From: Deltaproteobacteria bacterium
Lineage (GTDB): Bacteria > Desulfobacterota > Syntrophobacteria > BM002
Length of the DNA stretch: 7,085 nt
Direction of reading: 5' to 3'
Assembly (NCBI GenBank): GCA_020350905.1
Contig: CP070843.1
Span: 2,693,048-2,700,132 of the forward strand
Shown: one piece after another, positions 1 through 5,605 of the stretch
Position numbering within the stretch: the first letter of the stretch is position 1
Layout of the letters: the number at the start of each line of letters is the position of its first letter
Made by a program: the position numbers and the translations under genes
Notes under the pieces: generated by a model
What the model was told of the DNA's origin: nothing
The model's input: the letters and a program-made list of their open reading frames with translations, nothing else
Databases searched by the model: none

Positions 1-274
1 CAGAGCGCCCAAGTTCGTCAGGGGTCATTACAATATGGAACTCCACGTCGGCGTTGAACGAAAGAAACCAGGGTTCCGCGTAGGCAGGAACCTGGGAAGG
101 ATCCTCCACGTCAACGATCATGATGGCCCCCCGCTGGCCGTTGTACTCTGTGAAATAGACTGACTCGGGCTTCGTCTCTTCGAGGATGCGGCTTATCTTT
201 TTCCCAACACTGCCGTCCCTAACGGCTGCATTGAACTCGCGATGAGGAAGTTTTACATGTAGAAGCACTCGCAT
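1..274 (-). CDS. Small conserved protein, often annotated 'panthothenate synthetase' (partial, C-terminus beyond window edge)
   Basis: The gene reads from an ATG at 274 off the left edge, giving 91 visible residues that begin MRVLLHVKLPHREFNAAVRD. AAGGAG at 281-286 lies 6 bases upstream and fixes the start. I recognise the pattern MRVL.-V..P..EFN.AVRDG, then KPE.VYFTE..G.RGA, then PSQ-P..AEPWF--FNADVEF, near the end MTP--L. This is a family of about 95-100 residues often misnamed panthothenate synthetase in rhizobial and proteobacterial genomes, although it has nothing of PanC's nucleotidyl-transferase motifs (inference from memory). Only a few residues should be missing. The alternating beta-alpha pattern would suit a dimeric ferredoxin-like fold, but that is inference, and the function is unknown. 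No neighbour in the window hints at its role, and no convincing promoter is visible upstream. Confidence 0.8.
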   Translation of the reverse strand, partial: MRVLLHVKLPHREFNAAVRDGSVGKKISRILEETKPESVYFTEYNGQRGAIMIVDVEDPSQVPAYAEPWFLSFNADVEFHIVMTPDELGRS

Positions 275-619
275 TTTGATCTCCTTATATTGTTGGCCCT
301 TTGTAAGAGAAAGCCTAGTCCTATTGGCTTCAAGCAATAATGGGCCAATCCGAAGTCAATACGAAAAACCACTATTTTGTTTTTTGAGCAGGAAGATTCA
401 AAATGAGGAAGGGAAAGTCTGGATAATGAGAAATGTAAACTCAACCCAGCCCAGTGGAAAGTCACACTACATCTATTTATACTCTACCTTCCAATGGATT
501 GAGTACAAAGTATGGCAGCTCGGTCTCAAGGGGCAAAGTGGGGATAAGTATGCCATATAGACTTTGAGTAAATTCGTCCTCCAGGATTTATTCGCCTCGG
601 CAGGACTGACCGAAATGGA
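275..619. other. Intergenic region, no supported gene
   Basis: These 345 bases separate the 5' end of the small conserved gene from the 3' end of the DUF2333 gene. An open frame of 94 codons on the plus strand (276-560) has no ribosome site, overlaps the Shine-Dalgarno of the divergent gene and has low-complexity, unfamiliar composition, so I treat it as chance. TTGACT on the minus strand near 351-356 is a possible -35 box for the left gene, but no good -10 box follows at normal spacing. I see no strong terminator behind the DUF2333 stop codon. Confidence 0.5.
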
Positions 620-1603
620 TTAGCGTCGGATTGACTGGGCAACGTCGTTGAGACGTTCGCGAGCGGAGATCAGGTACCGGGCCATCTTGCCGCGGTGGTC
701 CGCCATAACCGAGTCGTGGGAGCCCCTCAGCACGATCGGGGGGTCATAGGTGCACATCTGATGCAGATCCCGCATAGCGATGCGAATATTTTCAATCCCG
801 CCTTTCTCCCCAATCTCAGGATAAAGGTGAAAGAGGACCGTCAAGAAGTCGCGTAGAACCAGCATGACCCCCTGGCTGTAGTAGACCCGGTCGTCCAGTT
901 CAAAATAGGGCACCTCGGCGTTGGTCTGTACCAGCAATCCAAGGGGCTGATCGAGAAACTGTTTGCCGGTGATGAACACCAGCAGGTCGTATATGTCGTC
1001 CGAGCGCATATTGAACACCGCCCTATTTTCGAGAAGATCGGCTTCATACTTGTTCAACGACACGATGCCCTTGCGGTATTCGCTTTCCGTTGATGGAAAC
1101 CACCAGCTGTCTTCTGTGAACGCAAACCGTTTCTCCCTGGCTTCCTTCAGTTGTGGGTTCTCGGCATCCGCCGCGCCGTATTTGGCCAGGTGAGTGGGGT
1201 AGAAGTTCATCAGCATTCGGGTGGCAAAAATGGTGCCACGCTGGCGGTTGGCGCGGTTGTCAAGCCAGCGGGTGGGTGAGATCCACAAGTCGTTAACCGA
1301 CCAGCCTAAACGCGAAGACATTTCCTCCTGGAGACGATTCCTAACGGCTGCGGACAAAGCGGCCCCTTTATGTGGCTCATCGGATTCCGGCGTCGTTTGG
1401 TTGAGGACGCTTTGAACGGCGCTGTCAAGTTTCGGGAACCGCGCCGGGTCGATCAGCGTATATCCGCGGTAAACCAGCCAGTAAATACCGACCGTCAGCG
1501 GCCAAATAAACAAAAGGACCAGCAGTATCAGGATTATACGCTTGCCCAAAGATGTCAGCTTTAAACTCTTTTTTGAGGATCCATTCGAATCTGTCGTTTC
1601 CAT
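620..1603 (-). CDS. DUF2333 family membrane-anchored protein
   Basis: A 327-residue protein. After a polar N-terminus it has one transmembrane helix at about residues 22-45, with basic residues (KR) just before it, followed by a large soluble part that is probably periplasmic. I recognise DUF2333 from several blocks: a segment ending W-PSTESEYRKGI (about 168-180), a YF.LDDR.YY..G....LRDFL..L block (about 233-255), and the C-terminal PPIVLRGS...ADHRGKMARYL.SAR. The family occurs in gamma- and deltaproteobacteria and has no known biochemical role. The frame extends to a TTG at 1612, but AAGGG at 1614-1618 would be only 1 base from that TTG and is 10 bases from the ATG at 1603, so the ATG is preferred. 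It is transcribed alone, from the promoter proposed at 1723-1751. Function unknown; family call fairly sure. Confidence 0.85.
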   Translation of the reverse strand: METTDSNGSSKKSLKLTSLGKRIILILLVLLFIWPLTVGIYWLVYRGYTLIDPARFPKLDSAVQSVLNQTTPESDEPHKGAALSAAVRNRLQEEMSSRLGWSVNDLWISPTRWLDNRANRQRGTIFATRMLMNFYPTHLAKYGAADAENPQLKEAREKRFAFTEDSWWFPSTESEYRKGIVSLNKYEADLLENRAVFNMRSDDIYDLLVFITGKQFLDQPLGLLVQTNAEVPYFELDDRVYYSQGVMLVLRDFLTVLFHLYPEIGEKGGIENIRIAMRDLHQMCTYDPPIVLRGSHDSVMADHRGKMARYLISARERLNDVAQSIRR

Positions 1604-1623
1604 TCTGTCCAAACCCTTATTTC

Positions 1624-1642
1624 GAACTGCAGCAAGCAGTTC
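1624..1642. repeat. Inverted repeat in the DUF2333 leader
   Basis: A perfect 7-bp inverted repeat, GAACTGC-AGCAA-GCAGTTC, lies 6 bases upstream of the AAGGG ribosome site of the DUF2333 gene. It would form a small hairpin in the transcript or a dyad binding site in DNA. Its role is not known; position next to the ribosome site makes an effect on translation possible. Confidence 0.4.
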
Positions 1643-1722
1643 CCTGTCGGAGTCAGTGACCTGTAGCTGTCCTCAGACTCAGAATGAAGCGCAAAGGACG
1701 TGAAGAATTACAATCTATTAGA

Positions 1723-1751
1723 AGCATAAGCACGCCGACGCCAATGGTCAA
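1723..1751 (-). promoter_or_regulatory. Probable sigma70 promoter of the DUF2333 gene
   Basis: On the minus strand TTGACC (1746-1751) and TATGCT (1723-1728) are separated by exactly 17 bases, close to the sigma70 consensus. Transcription would begin near 1716, giving a leader of about 110 nt that contains the inverted repeat at 1624-1642. Predicted from sequence only. Confidence 0.45.
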
Positions 1752-1872
1752 TTCCGCCAATCCAATTCCAGAAATATTCTGCTCCATTTATCTTAGCAGA
1801 AAACCAACGGAGCTTTTTGCAGAGCCTGTCCGCCGTGAGTGAATCCTATTGCAGTGAGAGGTTAGAGATTTC

Positions 1873-2358
1873 CTAAGCTTCCTTTTTTTTGTATCGAAAA
1901 TCACAGTATCCGGCGCCTTCCATTATGGTTTTTGCCCTGCTTAGCTCGATTTCTGGATTAAATCCCTCCATGAAGGGAAAATCTCTACTGCACGAAAGAA
2001 TAAATCCGAGCTCTTTTAAACCCATCTTCTCATACATCTGTACATATCCACAATAAGTAACATCAAAGAATAATTCATTATCGTTTTCTCTGATTATCTG
2101 TATTTTCATTGCGCCATCTTTAGCCCAGACTTCTTTTACTATCTTAGACAGTTCGCTCATTGAGTTCCCTGAATATTCTTGGGCCAACTTTTTTCCTGAT
2201 TCAGTCGCATCTTTACGGATGACCTTCTTAGCTACTTCAATCGTCTTGTCAGAACCTATCTCTTCTGCAAATCCCTGGATTAATGAGGAAACAATCGGGG
2301 CTTGTATTTCCCTGCATTTCAGATGCGTTATTCTCACGTCATAAGATGTCTTCTTCAT
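1873..2358 (-). CDS. L-2-amino-thiazoline-4-carboxylic acid hydrolase family protein
   Basis: A 161-residue soluble protein. The C-terminal half carries the signature I associate with the ATC hydrolase family: an FFDVTYCGYVQMYEKMG-LKELGFILSC block (about 97-123), then RDF-F-EGFNPEIELSRAKTIMEGAGYCDFRY (125-156). Cys103, Cys123 and Cys152 are the candidate functional cysteines. The founding enzyme hydrolyses the thiazoline ring of L-ATC to S-carbamoyl-cysteine on the route to L-cysteine in Pseudomonas; most homologues are untested, so substrate is uncertain. Open frame continues upstream for 26 codons, but AGGAG at 2367-2371 sits 8 bases before the ATG at 2358, and the upstream codons overlap the proposed promoter. 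No partner ATC racemase or carbamoyl-cysteine hydrolase is present. The gene is distinctly AT-rich (one 60-base stretch, 2041-2100, has 16 G/C), unlike its GC-rich upstream neighbour, suggesting separate acquisition. It ends in a run of eight A just before the stop. Confidence 0.85.
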   Translation of the reverse strand: MKKTSYDVRITHLKCREIQAPIVSSLIQGFAEEIGSDKTIEVAKKVIRKDATESGKKLAQEYSGNSMSELSKIVKEVWAKDGAMKIQIIRENDNELFFDVTYCGYVQMYEKMGLKELGFILSCSRDFPFMEGFNPEIELSRAKTIMEGAGYCDFRYKKKEA

Positions 2359-2398
2359 TATTTTTTCTCCTACTCTTTGGTTTATGCTTGTTTTGGAC

Positions 2399-2436
2399 GA
2401 TACGTATCTTGTGTTAAACAAGATTCTTTTTGTCAA
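2399..2436 (-). promoter_or_regulatory. Promoter/operator region of the ATC hydrolase gene
   Basis: A consensus -35 box TTGACA lies on the minus strand at 2431-2436. Directly downstream is a perfect 7-bp inverted repeat, ATCTTGT-GTTAA-ACAAGAT (2406-2424), and overlapping its end a perfect 10-bp palindrome GATACGTATC (2399-2408). The -10 box is weak at 17-base spacing (CACAAG), so either the promoter needs an activator or the start lies elsewhere. The dyads sit where a TetR- or MarR-like repressor would block polymerase; no regulator gene is in the window. Confidence 0.4.
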
Positions 2437-2582
2437 CGCAACCTCAAAAGTGCAAATCTCTTAATCCACACTTCATCTCAAGAAACCCCAGCACAAGATG
2501 GAGTGGAAGGCCAAAGGGGGGCAGAGTTTAGAGTATGTAATGTTCACTCAGCACTGAAAAACGAAAGGAGCTGCTTGCCCCA

Positions 2583-2606
2583 TCGGCCTGCAGCGCTTTG
2601 TTAGGT
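2583..2606 (-). other. Integron attC-like half site
   Basis: The minus strand reads ACCTAAC (2600-2606, fitting RYYYAAC) and runs straight into AAAGCGCTGCAGGCCGA, which resembles the left simple site of many attC recombination sites. It starts 26 bases after the stop codon of the aldo/keto reductase gene, where a cassette attC would sit. I could not find the matching right half (a TCGGC...GTTRRRY partner) within about 150 bases, so this is at best a decayed or truncated site, possibly chance. Confidence 0.25.
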
Positions 2607-2631
2607 TTTGTTGTTAAGTTCAACAGTTAGT

Positions 2632-3441
2632 CTACTCTTTCCCGTAGATGTGCTTGCCGATGCGCCGGACGCGGGCCATCTCCTCCTCGTCGAGGGGCCC
2701 GGCCTCCAGGGCCTTGAGATTGTCCTCCATCTGCGCTGCCGTGGAGGGGGCCGTGAGACAGACGTTCACGTCGGGATGGGAGAGAACGAAGCGGTAGCAG
2801 TCGGCTGCGGCCAGCGGGCGCTCGCCTGCCGGCATGAGCTTGGGCTTGAGGAGCTTGCGCCAGCAGGTGGCGGTGAAGATCACGATGCCCGGACGGTTTT
2901 TCTGCGGCAAGTGCGGGAAGACGTCCTGTTCGGCTCCTGTGTGCACGGCGTTGTAGCGAAGGTGAAAGAAGTCCACCGGCGCCTTCACCACTCCGCGGGC
3001 GATCTTGCCGAGGAGGGGCCGCTCGTGGCTGGACATCCCCAGGAAGCGCACCTTGCCGCTGTCCTTGAGCCGCTGTACCCGGTCAGTGAGCTTCTGGCTC
3101 GGGGGCTTGCGCACGTCCTGGAACAGCAGATCGGCCCACTCGAGCTTGAGCTTCTTCAACCAGCGCTCTACAAAGCTTTCCAGACGGAAGCCTCCGAAAC
3201 CCCCGAAAAACGGCCTGGCCAGCGCGATGCACAGCTCGTCGCGGTGGCTGGACGCCAGGTTGCGGATGGCCTGCACCATGTTGCCCAGGTTGAGAAAGGG
3301 GGAGACGTAGAGATAGTTGATCCCGTACTCATGAGAGGCCTTCTCGATGGCCGCCGCGGGTACGCCGTAGCCCGACGCCAACCCGATCCGGCTCACCACC
3401 AGTCCTGTCCTGCCGAAGGGAACTCGCACCTTGAAGTCCAT
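2632..3441 (-). CDS. Aldo/keto reductase superfamily protein lacking the canonical catalytic tetrad
   Basis: A 269-residue protein with the (beta/alpha)8 order of aldo/keto reductases: VPFGRTGLVVSRIGLASGYG (7-26), HEYGINYLYVS (37-47), the WADLLF strand (102-107), the L-DSGKVRFLGMSSH block (115-129), and the late nucleotide-binding region CYRFVLSHPDVNVCLTAPS (205-223). The four catalytic residues are all replaced by my alignment: Asp by Tyr45, Tyr by Leu50, Lys by Ala75, His by Asp109. A divergent subfamily with Y-Y in place of the Asp motif is known to me, so this looks like a lineage property, not decay; the frame is intact. Classic reduction of carbonyls is doubtful. The start is the ATG at 3441, with GGGAGG 6-7 bases upstream; a TTG at 3462 has no such site. 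It lies 69 bases after the membrane protein gene with no clear terminator between, so the two may share a transcript. It is GC-rich (40 of 60 bases at 2701-2760). Confidence 0.85.
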   Translation of the reverse strand: MDFKVRVPFGRTGLVVSRIGLASGYGVPAAAIEKASHEYGINYLYVSPFLNLGNMVQAIRNLASSHRDELCIALARPFFGGFGGFRLESFVERWLKKLKLEWADLLFQDVRKPPSQKLTDRVQRLKDSGKVRFLGMSSHERPLLGKIARGVVKAPVDFFHLRYNAVHTGAEQDVFPHLPQKNRPGIVIFTATCWRKLLKPKLMPAGERPLAAADCYRFVLSHPDVNVCLTAPSTAAQMEDNLKALEAGPLDEEEMARVRRIGKHIYGKE

Positions 3442-3510
3442 TCGCGTCCTCCCGTTTGTCAAGCCTGCGGTGGGTTCGCAGATGACCTTGACGATGTGGG
3501 ACTTTCCACC

Positions 3511-4116
3511 TCAGATCGCTGGCTCGCTTTTCCTGTCATTTCTTTGCTTCAGCTCGGCTCTGACCATCAGCGCCAATAAGACCGAAGTCGAAATAATCGC
3601 TCGCAACGAATAAATGGTGGCCAAAACGCCTTTACTCGAAAGCAGTGCAATGCATGGAGCCAAAAATAGGCCAATCCAAGCAGTAAATGATTCCGTGTTC
3701 TCGTTGGACTTCCATATCCTACTTATCACCGGAAAATAGGCGATGACGAGAATAACCTGAATGGACACATGGGACACAACGTGATGCTGAGAGACAACCC
3801 AGAACACTACGATGGCCAAAACTGTGATTAGGCAACCGAGGTCGAACCTGTTGAATCGAGTGCTTCGGTCACCGAATATGAATATGAAAACTGAAACTGT
3901 TACCACCAAGACAAGATCCGAGGTATTCAGGATATTGTCGAGGAGACTGTAGTCTCCTGCGGACAGATAGGTGACTAAACTGCCAGCCACCGCGATGGAG
4001 AAGAAAACCCACATGGCCAAGGCGGGCTGAATCTTTTCTTTCCAGATCAGCCAACAATATCTCATCAAGATAAAGAGGTTAATCGCCACAACGGCAATGA
4101 TCGAGGTTTCTCTCAC
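3511..4116 (-). CDS. Seven-helix membrane protein, PQ-loop/SWEET-like (tentative)
   Basis: A 201-residue very hydrophobic protein with about seven predicted membrane helices near residues 5-20, 33-51, 66-83, 93-110, 116-134, 142-158 and 163-187, and a charged C-terminal tail. The stretch AYFPVISRIWKSNENTES-TAW (about 124-144) resembles the PQ-loop pattern (helix, P, then a basic W-K-S loop and ES...W), and the start of the protein has a weaker copy, LMRYCWLIWKEKIQPALAMW. Two such units around a middle helix would give the 3+1+3 layout of SWEET and PQ-loop transporters; this is inference and I do not recognise a named family. The frame is open to a TTG at 4203, but AGGAGG at 4123-4128 points to the GTG at 4116 (6-base spacing). 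Upstream it is insulated by the terminator at 4185-4212. Substrate and function unknown. Confidence 0.7.
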   Translation of the reverse strand: MRETSIIAVVAINLFILMRYCWLIWKEKIQPALAMWVFFSIAVAGSLVTYLSAGDYSLLDNILNTSDLVLVVTVSVFIFIFGDRSTRFNRFDLGCLITVLAIVVFWVVSQHHVVSHVSIQVILVIAYFPVISRIWKSNENTESFTAWIGLFLAPCIALLSSKGVLATIYSLRAIISTSVLLALMVRAELKQRNDRKSEPAI

Positions 4117-4184
4117 CAAAGTCCTCCTAACTCGCCAAATTCCCACCCCGCACTGGATCGTAATACAAAACCACCATTCTTGGC

Positions 4185-4212
4185 AAAAGAAAAGCGGAGC
4201 CAAGGACTCCGC
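4185..4212 (-). terminator. Rho-independent terminator between sulfatase and membrane protein genes
   Basis: On the minus strand a 6-bp perfect stem GCGGAG/CTCCGC with a 7-base loop (4194-4212) is followed by TTTTCTTTT. It would end transcripts coming from the sulfatase gene, about 155 bases past its stop. Confidence 0.6.
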
Positions 4213-4297
4213 ATCTTCTGAGTTTAAATCAAGATATTGTAGCTTGATCTTAGGAGGAAAAGTGTGGACTAAAGTATATTCAGTAAGTCGAGAAATT

Positions 4298-4322
4298 CGG
4301 ACGGAGCTCTTAGCCCCGTCCG
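4298..4322. terminator. Hairpin downstream of the sulfatase gene, possible terminator
   Basis: A perfect 7-bp inverted repeat CGGACGG/CCGTCCG whose interior can pair further (GCT/AGC). It lies about 46 bases beyond the sulfatase stop codon. The minus-strand tail AATTTCT is only weakly T-rich, so it may be a transcript-end stabiliser instead of a full terminator. Confidence 0.4.
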
Positions 4323-4368
4323 ACTGCAGGGAGGTAGCTGGCTCCTATATTCAGATCTTACTCTCTAT

Positions 4369-5220
4369 CTACTTTGGCGGTTTGTACGGGTCTGGCGTGC
4401 CCAGGCTGATCGGCGGTTCTTTAGCGAAGGTCTTCTGAAGCTCGACGATCTTCTTGAACATAACCGGAAGTACCCAAGTGGCTTCCACGTTTATATTGTA
4501 TTCCTCCTTTGGATCCGTGATCAGATTATAGACCCTCGGAACGTTGAGGGGGCGGGGCTCACTGTTCATATTTTCCAGTTCGACAGGGTGCATCTTCCAG
4601 TTGCGCCACTTGTACCCATAGGTATCGCAAGGTTTCACGTCGCGAGGCACCTCACCCTTGCGGGCCTCCACGATCATAGGTTTTGTTCCGACCTCCGGAT
4701 CGTATTGGAATTGTGATGAGTACTCTGATTCATCGGTAGTATTGGCAACACCATACCATTCAGCAAAACCTTGGTCTGTCGGAAAGCGTCCGGGAACATC
4801 ACCAATATGCCATTTGCCGAACATTCCGGTGGCATAACCCGCTTCAGACATGAGCTCGGCGATAGTCACCTCCCAGTTCGTCAGGCCGTAGAGCATTCCC
4901 CAGACTACTTTTGTAGTTCCAGAGCGGATGGGCCGTCGACCTGTCATGAAAACTGACCGAGTTGGTGCGCACTGAGGCTCAACGTTGAAGTTCAGCAGTC
5001 GCATACCTTCGCGTGCGAGCTTGTCGAGGCGCGGCGTGGGCGCTCCACGTAGCTCGCCGCCGCCGTAAACGCCCAGCTCACCCCAACCGAGGTTGTCGAC
5101 CATCATGACAACGACGTTCGGCTTTTTAGCCGCCGCTGCCGGGCTGGTGATTAGCGTCAGCACAGCAAGAATCCCTAGCACCGCAAACAAGCCGCTTCTT
5201 GGAGCTTCCCTTTTCCTCAT
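4369..5220 (-). CDS. Arylsulfatase with an apparent in-frame internal deletion
   Basis: A 283-residue exported sulfatase. The N-terminus is a Sec signal peptide (basic MRKREAPR, hydrophobic core, AAAA cleavage region near residue 30). The family start NVVVMMVDNLGWGELG follows, with metal-ligand positions Asp42/Asn43. The complete formylglycine motif CAPTRSVFMTG is at 84-94; Cys84 would become FGly and Arg88 supports it. GKWHIG gives Lys136 and His138. Around residues 195-204 the protein jumps from VEARKGEVPRDVKP to KWRNWKMH, which in full-length homologues (usually about 500 residues or more) lies near the C-terminus; the end ...LGTPDPYKPPK is the normal family end. Some 200 residues, including the late metal-binding DNG-type Asp/Asn and further active-site His/Lys, seem to be missing. 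The product is probably inactive, yet the frame is intact. GAGGAGG 8 bases before the ATG at 5220 decides the start over the ATG at 5241. No maturase is nearby. Confidence 0.85.
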   Translation of the reverse strand: MRKREAPRSGLFAVLGILAVLTLITSPAAAAKKPNVVVMMVDNLGWGELGVYGGGELRGAPTPRLDKLAREGMRLLNFNVEPQCAPTRSVFMTGRRPIRSGTTKVVWGMLYGLTNWEVTIAELMSEAGYATGMFGKWHIGDVPGRFPTDQGFAEWYGVANTTDESEYSSQFQYDPEVGTKPMIVEARKGEVPRDVKPCDTYGYKWRNWKMHPVELENMNSEPRPLNVPRVYNLITDPKEEYNINVEATWVLPVMFKKIVELQKTFAKEPPISLGTPDPYKPPK

Positions 5221-5250
5221 ATATTCCACCTCCTCATGCATCGTTGGAAT

Positions 5251-5279
5251 ATTGAACTGGGCCAGTCCTTTTGTTCAAT
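5251..5279. promoter_or_regulatory. Inverted repeat upstream of the sulfatase gene, possible promoter/operator
   Basis: Perfect 7-bp arms ATTGAAC (5251-5257) and GTTCAAT (5273-5279) lie 31 bases before the sulfatase start. On the minus strand the right arm provides TTGAAC as a -35-like box and the left arm TCAATA as a poor -10-like box at 17-base spacing. A regulator binding the dyad would cover the promoter. Weak evidence. Confidence 0.3.
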
Positions 5280-5557
5280 TGTGGCTGTGAAACTGTGAAT
5301 TCCTTTTATTTACACTTGGCTGGCATTTACTCTGGTAGAAGATATTAGTGTATGGCAATCTTTCTTCCACCTCATTTGAAGCCCACTGGAATGAAATCTT
5401 GTTTGCGGCCTTCTTCGGAAGGGATTCCTGTGAAATGCAGTGGGGCGATTGGTCAAATGGAGATGGGGGAGGGGGCGCTACGACGAAACTTCCAGTGAAA
5501 GTGGAGGTGGCCTTCAAATAAGCATTGGGGTTGGAAATGGGTTGGAAAAAGATAAAC
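5280..5557. other. Intergenic stretch without supported gene
   Basis: Between the sulfatase promoter region and the tRNA zone I see no gene. Several minus-strand open frames run through here and on into the tRNA zone, but they have no ribosome sites and no family resemblance. A small hairpin with a TTCG tetraloop (CCTTC-TTCG-GAAGG, 5409-5422) is present without a T-tract. A GA/GT-rich stretch fills 5458-5570. Confidence 0.4.
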
Positions 5558-5597
5558 GAAAAAGAAAAGGGTTAAACGCATACTCGCTGACCCCTTG
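5558..5597 (-). terminator. Terminator-like hairpin behind the tRNA-Glu-like pseudogene
   Basis: On the minus strand AAGGGGT pairs with AACCCTT (one bulge) around a loop containing GCGAG, followed by TTCTTTTT. It begins 9 bases past the tRNA-like 3' end and shares CAAGGGGT..GCGAG with the terminator of tRNA-Gly. Confidence 0.5.
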
Positions 5598-5605
5598 AAG
5601 TTATT

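Noticed and set aside
324..348. Sigma54-like promoter (TTGGCCC...TTGCTT) before the left-edge gene
   Set aside because: The spacing between the GG and GC elements is 9 bases instead of the required 10, and no activator site is visible.
276..560. 94-codon open frame on the plus strand
   Set aside because: It has no ribosome site, overlaps the Shine-Dalgarno of the divergent small gene, and its product resembles nothing I know.
2359..2436. Upstream extension of the ATC hydrolase (start at 2436)
   Set aside because: AGGAG at 2367-2371 serves the ATG at 2358, and the extension would run through the promoter and its palindromes; the family does not have such an N-terminus.
2440..2631. Complete attC site or gene cassette boundary
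   Set aside because: Only a left-like half site is recognisable; no GTTRRRY-ending right half with a complementary arm was found, so a full site was not annotated.
2608..3579. 323-codon open frame on the plus strand opposite the aldo/keto reductase gene
   Set aside because: It is a shadow of a GC-rich gene on the other strand; the minus-strand frame has a clear family match and ribosome site.
4117..4203. TTG start at 4203 for the membrane protein
   Set aside because: The extra 29 residues overlap the terminator region, and AGGAGG fits the GTG at 4116.
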